From assembly GCF_963422335.1 (NCBI RefSeq), contig NZ_OY729424.1:806001-870000 (forward strand): DNA of 64,000 nt. Direction: 5' to 3'. This DNA comes from an uncultured Roseateles sp. GTDB taxonomy: Bacteria > Pseudomonadota > Gammaproteobacteria > Burkholderiales > Burkholderiaceae_C. Position 1 is the stretch's first letter. Every line of letters starts with the position of its first letter. The position numbers and the translations under genes were made by a program. Under the pieces are notes generated by a model. That model was given only the letters and a program-made list of their open reading frames with translations. It ran no database searches and had not been told where the DNA came from. Positions 8,910 to 16,909 of the stretch are shown here, one piece after another.

Positions 8910-9047
8910 GCCGCGCAGAAGAACGACGCGCGCCTGGCCGTACTCAGCGCCAACCCCGAGCACTCCTGCGTAGCGATGCGCAACCAGGCGGCGCGGCTGG
9001 GCATCAATGGGCAGGAGCTGCTGAGGCGGCAGCAGAAAGGCCATCGG
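8910..9047 (+). pseudogene. Relic of GntR regulator 3' end
   Basis: Read on the plus strand, this stretch encodes AAQKNDARLAVLSANPEHS, then MRNQAARLGIN and ELLRRQQKG. It matches the intact GntR protein at AAQKKVERRL, AILSANPERSYEAMRN, TARLSIN and DLLKQQQEG, with an internal deletion of about 13 residues. No start codon, DNA-binding domain or Lys-rich tail remains. It occupies the same place relative to promoter/operator 2 as the intact gene does relative to promoter/operator 1, which supports an ancestral duplication. Confidence 0.75.
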
Positions 9048-9099
9048 CCCCCATCAGCAGCTTGACTGTGTCTTTGGAGAGAAATCCAAATCACACATA

Positions 9100-9129
9100 T
9101 TGCATACACAATAAACGTGATGTATACAT
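9100..9129 (+). promoter_or_regulatory. Promoter/operator 3 upstream of second porin
   Basis: The plus strand reads TTGCAT (9100-9105), a 17-bp spacer, then TATACA (9123-9128) inside ATGTATACAT (9120-9129). Element order and 20-bp phasing equal those of the promoters at 823-852 and 8852-8881, and again it points toward the gene. The expected transcript start is near 9135, leaving an unusually long leader of about 280 nt before the porin ATG. Confidence 0.68.
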
Positions 9130-9217
9130 ACGCCTGTCCCAAGGCGGCCACCGCGGGACGAAGTTTCCTCAACCTGCGCTGGAAACCAACCCGGTCATCC
9201 ATGCCGCAGCGCAGCGG

Positions 9218-9237
9218 GAGCGTCCTATCGGACGCTC
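9218..9237 (+). other. Hairpin in the porin leader
   Basis: A perfect 8-bp stem, GAGCGTCC with GGACGCTC, has a 4-nt TATC loop. It lies in the long leader between promoter 3 and the porin at 9413. There is no T-run after it, so it is not a classical terminator; a role in transcript stability or translation is possible. Nothing else is recognisable in 9130-9412. Confidence 0.5.
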
Positions 9238-9412
9238 AGCTGGGCGCGCCAGAAGTCAGCGCGTGCGGGGCTGGTTGAGAGCCATCTGCGTCGGTGTGCT
9301 CGTCGCGTTCGCTTGTCCGGCGTGACGGATGAGCACAGCGCCGCGCTCATTGCCGTTCAAAGCCCGCAGCAGGCTCGGTCGAGCCGCTGCCCGACAACGA
9401 TATGGAGACCGC

Positions 9413-10486
9413 ATGAAACCCTTCCATTCCGCCACACTCGGCAGCTCACCCGCAGCGCTGTCATCCGCCATGGCCTTGGCCATGGCGCTCTGTTCGGCCG
9501 GCGCCCAGGCTCAAGTCAGCCTGAGCGGCTTCGTCGATGTGAACCTGGAGTCGATCAAGTCCGGCGGTTCCCGCGTGACGCGGGTGTCGTCGGGCGGCAC
9601 CAGCGTCAGCCGGCTCGAGTTCCGCGCCGAGGAAGACCTGGGCGGCGGCCTGAAGGCCCGTGCCGTGCACGAGCTGACCTTCACCGCCGACAACGGCGTG
9701 CTCGCCGGCGTGCCCCGCGAAACCTATGTGCAGCTCTCGTCCACGCAATGGGGCGAGCTCACGCTCGGCCGCCTGAACCTGCCTTCCTACTGGATGTACG
9801 GCTATGCCGATCCGATCTTTGCCGGCAGCTACAGCCTGGTCAACAACCTGATGGTGTTCTACGCACCCTATCGGGAGAGCAACTCCGTGGCCTACACCTC
9901 CCCGCGCGTGAATGGCGTGCAGGTCCGCCTGGGAGCCACCGCCGGCAAGGAGGACGGCAGCCGCAACGGCGATGTCATCAGCACCGGCATCGACTACCGC
10001 GAGGGGCCGTTGTACCTCGGTCTGGTGAGCGACCGCAAGTACCAGCGCAACATCTTTGCAGCCGATGTGATGGAGAAGTCGACCGACACCTATCTGGTCG
10101 GCGTGTACCGCGCCGGACCGGCCGACCTGACCTTCATCTACAGCCGCTACAGCGGCTACTACGCCTTCCCGCCCTATGCCGACTTCAAGGCCAGCGGCAG
10201 CAAGTGGCAGCTGGGCCTGCGCTACAACTTCGGCATCAGCAGCCGCTTCATTGCCAGCGTGGTGAGCCGGGGCACCGACAACAACGAGGCCCTGTCCAAG
10301 GTCACCGGCGTGCTGGTCGGCTATCAGCATGGTCTGTCCAAACGCACGCAGCTGTACGCCAATGTCGTGTCCATCAAGCACGCCCATGCGTCGGACCTGC
10401 GCTATCCCGTGACCTTCAGCGCACCCGGGCCCCTGGGAGACGAAAACCCGCGCGGCTTGCAAATCGGCATACGCCACGGCTTCTGA
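9413..10486 (+). CDS. Outer-membrane porin (OmpC-type), second copy
   Basis: A 357-residue Gram-negative porin. The ATG at 9413 follows a GGAGA ribosome site; upstream in-frame codons have none. The signal peptide ends with CSAGAQA before QVSLSGFVDVNLESI. The mature protein contains FRAEEDLGGGLKARAVHEL and ends in an aromatic residue (GLQIGIRHGF), as barrel assembly requires. It opens a rightward operon that continues with the LVIVD protein and the LivKHMGF-type transporter, so it probably carries the transporter's substrate across the outer membrane. It shares the promoter type, but not high identity, with the porin at 7692. Confidence 0.93.
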   Translation: MKPFHSATLGSSPAALSSAMALAMALCSAGAQAQVSLSGFVDVNLESIKSGGSRVTRVSSGGTSVSRLEFRAEEDLGGGLKARAVHELTFTADNGVLAGVPRETYVQLSSTQWGELTLGRLNLPSYWMYGYADPIFAGSYSLVNNLMVFYAPYRESNSVAYTSPRVNGVQVRLGATAGKEDGSRNGDVISTGIDYREGPLYLGLVSDRKYQRNIFAADVMEKSTDTYLVGVYRAGPADLTFIYSRYSGYYAFPPYADFKASGSKWQLGLRYNFGISSRFIASVVSRGTDNNEALSKVTGVLVGYQHGLSKRTQLYANVVSIKHAHASDLRYPVTFSAPGPLGDENPRGLQIGIRHGF

Positions 10487-10513
10487 GCCATGCCAAACCA
10501 ACAGGAACACCTC

Positions 10514-12220
10514 ATGAAGACACTGCAGACCCTTGCCTGCGCGCTGAGCCTGTGCGCCGTCGGGCTGACGCTGGCGCAGGCCCCGCGCAGCGGCGCCAAC
10601 CTCAACGCGCCGGAAGCTGCCAATGTGGCAGCCAAGAAGGGCGAACGGCTGCCGGGCGAGCCGGCGGACCCGCTGCCCGGCAGCTATGGCTACGACGCCA
10701 GGACCGGTCGCTTCAAGGACCCGGCCATGACGCCGGACTCCTACGGCCCGCACCCGGTCGATGGCAGCCTGCCCTACCTGGACCAGAACCAGTACCTCAA
10801 GAACGTCAAGATCGAGGGCTTCTTCCCCTTCGTGGCCGGCACCGGCCACAGCTGGCAGGCCAGCTTTGACTGGAAGGGGCGCCGCTACCTCTACGACTAC
10901 TACACCAACCAGTACAACGTCTTCGACATCACCGACCCGCACAACACCCAGCTGGTGGCCAGGAAGGACTTCAATGTGCGCGGCGGCGAGCACCAGTTCG
11001 GCCCGTTCAACGTCAAGTTCAACCCGCGGCTGAACAAGATGATTGCGGTGCAGTGCTACGAGGTACCGCGCTTCGGCGCGATCCGCAACAAGTACCTGAA
11101 CCCCGACGACGTGAGCAAGCACCGCGCGCGCAAGATGCTCCGCGGCTTTCGCATGTACGAGGTGACGGGGCCCTTGTGGACCGACTGGAAGCTGCTCAGC
11201 GAGACCTCGCTGGACCCCTACCACTCGGCCCAGGAAGCGGTGCAGCAGGGTTCGGGATGCCTGGACGTACCCGTCTACGACGGTGGGCAGTACCTGTTCG
11301 TGGCCGGTGCGCCGGACGACAGCTTTGCCAACACCGAATACAAGACCTATCTGCACGCCGCGGGTCAGATGGCGTTCGATGTGTCGGACCCCGGCAACCC
11401 CAAGCGCCTGTCGATGTGGTGGGCTCCGGGCTCGCGCCTGGGTGAGGAGGAGGAATACCGCAAGAACCCGCGCGCTGGCAACAAGACCTCCTGGATGGGC
11501 GCGCGCATGCCGCTGTTCATTCCAACGCCGGTGGAGCAGGGCGGCAAGTACGGCTATGCGGCGATGGGCGGCTTCGGCTTCTACGTGATCGACATCAGCG
11601 ATCCGAAGAACCTCAGGCAGGTGGCCCACATCGACATGCCCGTCAGCGTCACCGGCACCGAAGGCGACAACATCGACGTCTCCAAAATAGCCACCACCGG
11701 CATGGTCTATTACAGCGGCTATCCGATGAGCGAGGATTGCTACGAGCCGTTCAAGGACATCTACGCGATCGATGTGCGTGATCCGACCCGGCCCCGCATT
11801 GCCTACACCTTGCCGCGCCCGGCCGCCCCCGAGGGCGCGCCGTTCACCGACTTCTGTCAGCGCCGCGGCAGCTTCGGCCCCAAGCGCAGCGGCTATGCGC
11901 AGATCCAGCCGGGCACGCCCAGCCAGCGCTACCTGCCGTACTCGTTCTACAACGCCGGCATGCAGATGTTCGATCTCGCCAACCCCGAGAAGCCCGTCGT
12001 TGCGGCCTACTTCGTGCCCAAGATGATCGATGCGGACAAGACCCCGGAGAACCAGCGCAGCGCGGTGCGGGCCACGCCGAACCCGGTGCACAGCATCTTC
12101 GTCGAGTGGGACCGCCGGCTGATCTGGGTGTTCTCGAATCACGGCATGTATCTGCTGTCGAGCGAGCTGCTGGGCGCGCCCGTGTTCGCCATGCCCATCA
12201 ACAAGGACCCTGCACAATGA
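10514..12220 (+). CDS. Exported LVIVD-repeat (beta-propeller-like) protein
   Basis: A 568-residue secreted protein with an N-terminal signal (TLACALSLCAVGLTLA). It carries at least five copies of a repeat of form D-I/V-x-D/N-P-x-x-P, at about residues 135 (VFDITDPHNT), 286 (AFDVSDPGNP), 357 (VIDISDPKNL), 418 (AIDVRDPTRP) and 485 (MFDLANPEKP). These match the LVIVD repeat, which is expected to form a beta-propeller. No catalytic signature is visible. It lies between the porin and the ABC transporter, and its stop overlaps the next start, so a periplasmic or surface role in handling the transported compound is likely. The exact role is unknown. Confidence 0.8.
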   Translation: MKTLQTLACALSLCAVGLTLAQAPRSGANLNAPEAANVAAKKGERLPGEPADPLPGSYGYDARTGRFKDPAMTPDSYGPHPVDGSLPYLDQNQYLKNVKIEGFFPFVAGTGHSWQASFDWKGRRYLYDYYTNQYNVFDITDPHNTQLVARKDFNVRGGEHQFGPFNVKFNPRLNKMIAVQCYEVPRFGAIRNKYLNPDDVSKHRARKMLRGFRMYEVTGPLWTDWKLLSETSLDPYHSAQEAVQQGSGCLDVPVYDGGQYLFVAGAPDDSFANTEYKTYLHAAGQMAFDVSDPGNPKRLSMWWAPGSRLGEEEEYRKNPRAGNKTSWMGARMPLFIPTPVEQGGKYGYAAMGGFGFYVIDISDPKNLRQVAHIDMPVSVTGTEGDNIDVSKIATTGMVYYSGYPMSEDCYEPFKDIYAIDVRDPTRPRIAYTLPRPAAPEGAPFTDFCQRRGSFGPKRSGYAQIQPGTPSQRYLPYSFYNAGMQMFDLANPEKPVVAAYFVPKMIDADKTPENQRSAVRATPNPVHSIFVEWDRRLIWVFSNHGMYLLSSELLGAPVFAMPINKDPAQ

Positions 12221-13386
12221 AACCCATCCTCTATCCAGCCCTGCTGGCGTCGGCGCTTGCGCTCGCGGCCTGTGGCGCATCCGCACAGGCGCTCAAGATC
12301 GGCTTCCTCGGCACGCTCTCCGGGCCGGCGGCGGCCCTGGGCCAGGACCAGTACGACGCCTTCATGCTGGCGATCGAGCAAAAGGGCGGCAAGCTCGGCG
12401 GCGTGCCGGTGGCCGTGATCCGGGAGGACGATCAGCTCAAGCCCGATCTGGGCGTGCAGCTGGTGCGCAAGCTGATCGAGAAGGACCAGGTCCAGCTCGT
12501 CACCGGCGTGACCTTTTCCAACGTCATGATGGCCGTGGCCAAGCCGCTGGCCGACGCCGATCTGCCCTTCATCGGCTCCAACGCCGGCCCTGCGCCGCTG
12601 GCTGGCAAGCAGTGCCATGCCAACTTCTTCTTCACCTCGTTCCAGAACGACAACCAGGCCGAGGTGCTGGGCAAGTACGCCGCCGACAAGGGCTACAGGA
12701 AGTTGATGCTGCTGGCGCCCAACTACCAGTCCGGCAAGGACCAGGTGCTGGGATTCAAGCGCCTGTTCAAGGGTGCGGTCGTGGCCGAGGTCTACACCCA
12801 GCTCAACCAGCCCGACTATTCGGCCGAGCTGGCCCAGGTGCAGATGAATGCCCCCGATGCGATCTTCGCCTTCTTCCCCGGCGGCATGGGCGTGAACTTC
12901 ATCAAGCAGATGAGCCAGGCGGGCCTGCTGAACAGGGTCCCGGTGCTGACGGTCAGCACCGTTGACGCCACAACCCTGCCGGCCATCAAGGACGCGGCGC
13001 TGAATGTGCTGGCCGGTGCGGCCTGGGGGCCGGATCTTGCCAATCCCGCCAATGCGGCGTTTGTTGCGGCCTTCGAGAAGCGCTACGGGCGCATTCCCTC
13101 GCAGTACGCGGCGCAGGCCTACGACTCGGCCCTGCTGATCGACAGCGCCCTGGCCACCACCAAGGGCTCGGTGCTCGACCGGGCGGCGCTGCGCAGCGCG
13201 CTGAAGGCGGCGAACTTCACATCGGTGCGCGGCGCCTTCAAGTTCAACCGCAACGGCTTCCCGGTGCAGGACCAGCATGTGTTCCAGGTCGCCAAGGACG
13301 GCCAGGGCCGCGTGTCGCTGCGGCGCATCGCCACGCCGCTGCCGGCGCACAGCGACGCCTACGCCGCCGATTGCCCGTTGCCCTGA
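12217..13386 (+). CDS. ABC transporter substrate-binding protein (LivK/Peripla_BP_6 type)
   Basis: A periplasmic ligand-binding protein of 389 residues that captures substrate for the permease encoded downstream. The start overlaps the previous stop (ATGA). The signal ends near CGASAQA, before LKIGFLGTLSGPAAALGQDQ, the typical opening of the branched-chain-amino-acid family. The family now includes binders of aromatic acids, amides and urea as well as Leu/Ile/Val. Given the surrounding catabolic genes, an aromatic or amino-acid-derived ligand is more likely than Leu/Ile/Val, but this is inference. Confidence 0.92.
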   Translation: MKPILYPALLASALALAACGASAQALKIGFLGTLSGPAAALGQDQYDAFMLAIEQKGGKLGGVPVAVIREDDQLKPDLGVQLVRKLIEKDQVQLVTGVTFSNVMMAVAKPLADADLPFIGSNAGPAPLAGKQCHANFFFTSFQNDNQAEVLGKYAADKGYRKLMLLAPNYQSGKDQVLGFKRLFKGAVVAEVYTQLNQPDYSAELAQVQMNAPDAIFAFFPGGMGVNFIKQMSQAGLLNRVPVLTVSTVDATTLPAIKDAALNVLAGAAWGPDLANPANAAFVAAFEKRYGRIPSQYAAQAYDSALLIDSALATTKGSVLDRAALRSALKAANFTSVRGAFKFNRNGFPVQDQHVFQVAKDGQGRVSLRRIATPLPAHSDAYAADCPLP

Positions 13387-13404
13387 TCCGGGCCCGGCGC
13401 TGCC

Positions 13405-14322
13405 ATGACTCCTGAATATCTGCTGATACAGCTGCTCAACGGCCTGCAGTTCGGCCTGCTGCTGTTCCTGATGGCGGCCGGCTTGACACTGGTGTTCGGC
13501 ATCATGAACTTCATCAACCTGGCGCACGGCTGCCTGTACATGCTGGGGGCCTACTTCTGCGCGCTGACCTTTGGCCGCACCGGCTCGTTCCTGCTGGCCG
13601 TCGGCGCGGGCGCGGGCGGCCTGTTCGTTATTGGCCTGCTGCTGGACCGTTTTGCCCTCTCGGCACTGCACCGCCGCAGCCACCTGGACCAGGTGCTGGC
13701 CACGTTCGGACTGGTGATGTTCGCCAACGAGGCTGCCCGCTACCTGTGGGGCAGTGCACCGGTATTCATGGACATGCCCGCCTGGCTGGCCTGGCCGGTA
13801 CAGATCTTCGGCTTCAGCTACCCGGCCTACCGAGGCGCCATCATCGCGGCCGGCCTGCTGGTGGGCCTGGGCCTGCATCTGCTGATCCATCGCACCCGGG
13901 TGGGCATGCTGATACGCGCCGGCGCCAGCAACCGCGAGATGGTCGGTGCGCTGGGCGTGAACATCGGCCGCCTGACCAGCCTGATCTTCGCCCTCGGCGC
14001 CGCGCTGGCGGGCCTGGCCGGGGCGATGGTCGGGCCCATCCTGTCCATACAGCCGGGCATGGGCGAGCCGGTGCTGATACTGACCCTGATCGTGATCGTG
14101 ATCGGCGGAATCGGCTCGGTACGCGGCGCCTTCTTGGCAGCGCTCCTTGTCGGCATGGTGGACACCCTGGGCCGCAGCGTGCTGCCCGGGCTGTTGTTCA
14201 AGCTGCTCGATCCGGCGCTGGCCGCCACCCTGGGCCCGGCCCTGGCCTCGGTTGGCGCCTACCTGCTGATGGCCACGGTGCTGGCCCTCAAGCCCGAGGG
14301 CCTCTTTGCGGCCCGCCATTGA
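13405..14322 (+). CDS. Branched-chain-type ABC permease (LivH family)
   Basis: An inner-membrane permease of 305 residues with about eight hydrophobic segments. The family opening QLLNGLQFGLLLFLMAAGLT and GLTLVFGIMNFINLAHG are present. The cytoplasmic coupling segment (GVNIGRLTSLIFALGAALAG) and the late GGIGSVRGAFLAALLVGM motif also match LivH. It pairs with the LivM-like gene 14 bp downstream. Confidence 0.93.
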   Translation: MTPEYLLIQLLNGLQFGLLLFLMAAGLTLVFGIMNFINLAHGCLYMLGAYFCALTFGRTGSFLLAVGAGAGGLFVIGLLLDRFALSALHRRSHLDQVLATFGLVMFANEAARYLWGSAPVFMDMPAWLAWPVQIFGFSYPAYRGAIIAAGLLVGLGLHLLIHRTRVGMLIRAGASNREMVGALGVNIGRLTSLIFALGAALAGLAGAMVGPILSIQPGMGEPVLILTLIVIVIGGIGSVRGAFLAALLVGMVDTLGRSVLPGLLFKLLDPALAATLGPALASVGAYLLMATVLALKPEGLFAARH

Positions 14323-14336
14323 TACCGTCACCGACC

Positions 14337-15295
14337 ATGCTCTCCATCAAATTCGAACGCCCCCCGTTCACCACGGCCGTGCTCGGCCTGCTGGCCCTCG
14401 CACTGCTCGCCGTGCCCCTCTGCGCCGCTGGTCTCGACAATGCCTACCTGCTGACGCTGTGCACGCGTGTGCTCGTCTTCGCGCTGGCGGCCACCGCCCT
14501 GAACGTCGCGCTGGGATTTGGCGGCATGGTCAGCCTGGGCCATGCGATGTATCTGGGCCTGGGCGCCTACGTGCTGCCGCTGGCGCAGGGCGCCGGCATC
14601 ATGTCGGGCTGGCTGCAGCTGCTGGTCCTGATGGTCGCCGTTGTTGCGCTCGCCGTGCCGGTGGGCTGGGTGGCGCTGCGCACGCAGGGCATTGCCTTCA
14701 TCATGATCACGCTGGCCTTTTCGCAGCTGTGCTTTTTCGTCGCCGGCAGCCTGCGGGCCTATGGCGGTGACGAGGGCATGACGCTGCAGCAGGGCAGCGG
14801 CTTCGGTGCGCTGACCGGCAATCGCCACGCGCTGTACTACGCCCTGCTGGCCAGTGTGTTCGCGGCCCTGTATGCCAGCCACCGCCTGAGCCGATCGCGT
14901 TTCGGACTGGTGCTGCGCGCCTCGCACAGCCATGCCCGGCGGGTCGCGGCGGTGGGCACCCAGGTGCTGCCCTACCGCCTGACCGCCTACGTGCTGTCGG
15001 CGCTGGGCTGCGCGCTGGCCGGTTTCTTCCTGGCCAACCTGAACGGCTTCGTCTCGCCGGCCTATCTGGCCTGGACGGTCTCCGGCGAGCTGATCGCCAT
15101 GGTCGTGCTGGGTGGCGTGGGCAGCGTGGTCGGCCCGGCGCTGGGCGCGGCCGCGCTGATGCTGGTGGAGGAGCTGCTGCGGGGCTGGACCGAGTACTGG
15201 ATGATGATACTGGGCCCGCTGCTCATGCTGATGGTGCTGTGCCTGCGGCGCGGCCTGTGGGAACTGCTGGCCGGTGCGGCAGCCAGGGAGCAGGC

Positions 15296-15299
<4 letters not shown>
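14337..15299 (+). CDS. Branched-chain-type ABC permease (LivM family)
   Basis: The second permease subunit, 320 residues. The ATG at 14337 gives a short N-terminus before the first membrane segment (AVLGLLALALLAVPLC). The family motif ALGFGGMVSLGHAMYLGLGA and the late GGVGSVVGPALGAAALMLVE are clear. It overlaps the ATPase gene by 4 bases, showing tight translational coupling. Confidence 0.93.
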
Positions 15300-16050
<751 letters not shown>

Positions 16051-16054
<4 letters not shown>

Positions 16055-16767
16055 GCAAGGACGGCCTGCTGGAGGTGCGCGGGCTCGAGGCCGGCTACGG
16101 CCGGAGCCAGGTGCTGTTCGACCTGAGCCTGTCGGTGCCGCCGGGTCGCTGCGTGACCCTGCTGGGCCGCAATGGCATGGGCAAGACCACTACCCTCAAG
16201 ACCATCATGGGCCTGCTCAGGCCCGCCCGTGGCGAGGTGCTCTGGCGCGGGCAGGCGATGCAGGGGCAGCCGCCCCATGCGATGGCGCGTGCCGGCATCG
16301 GCCTGGTGCCCGAAGGACGGCAGGTCTTTCCGAACCTGAGCGTGCGCGAGAACCTGCTGGCCACCGCCATCCGCCGCAAGGGTGCCAGCGCGCCGTGGTC
16401 GCTGGACCGCGTGCACCAGCTCTTTCCACGGCTGGCCGAGCGCGCCAGCCACAGGGGCAACCAGCTCTCCGGTGGCGAGCAGCAGATGCTGGCCATTGGC
16501 CGCGCCTTGATGACCCAGCCGGCCCTGCTGATACTGGACGAAGCCACCGAGGGCCTGGCGCCGCTGGTGCGCCAGCAGATCTGGCAGGCGCTGGCAGCCA
16601 TCAAGGCCGGGGGCACCGCCCTCCTGGTGGTCGACAAACACCTGTCCGCCCTGATGGGCCTGGCCGACCATCACTACGTGATCGAGAAGGGTCGCATTGT
16701 CTGGCAGGGCGACTCCAGCGCCCTGCGTGCCGACCCCGATGTCCGGGTTCGCCATCTGGGCACCTGA
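16051..16767 (+). CDS. ABC transporter ATP-binding protein (LivF family)
   Basis: The second ATPase, 238 residues, last gene of the operon. Walker A is LGRNGMGKTTTLKTIMG, the signature is LSGGEQQMLAIGRAL, Walker B is ALLILDEATEGLAP, and RAGIGLVPEGRQVFPNL is typical of LivF. The usual switch histidine position reads VVDKHLSAL. No clear terminator follows; a 7-bp hairpin at 16788-16804 lacks a T-run, so read-through into the hydroxylase genes is possible. Confidence 0.94.
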
Positions 16768-16834
16768 ATGAGCTGAATCTTCGCGGCGCCGCCCTCAGGG
16801 CGGCATCGGCATGCTCCGGGCGCCGGCTCGCCCA

Positions 16835-16857
16835 ATTCAGTCAGTAACTTGCTGAAT
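16835..16857. promoter_or_regulatory. 23-bp operator-like dyad before hydroxylase operon
   Basis: ATTCAG and CTGAAT frame an 11-bp centre that itself holds AGT-A-ACT, so 9 of 11 base pairs are symmetric about position 16846. It lies 53 bp before the hydroxylase start, in a locally AT-rich stretch. It fits a LysR-type or other dimeric-regulator site. The candidate regulator is the LysR gene at 22105-23094, but no binding evidence exists. Confidence 0.5.
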
Positions 16858-16909
16858 CAACAAATATTTTGCGTTTGCCTTGCTGCTCAAGCCTGTGTCC
16901 AATCGCCTC

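Noticed and set aside
9461..12286. A long minus-strand open frame opposite the porin and LVIVD genes
   Set aside because: Shadow of genes with signal peptides and known repeats; no plausible start site.
16788..16804. GC hairpin after the LivF gene as a terminator
   Set aside because: Seven-base-pair stem but no T-run; too weak to call.
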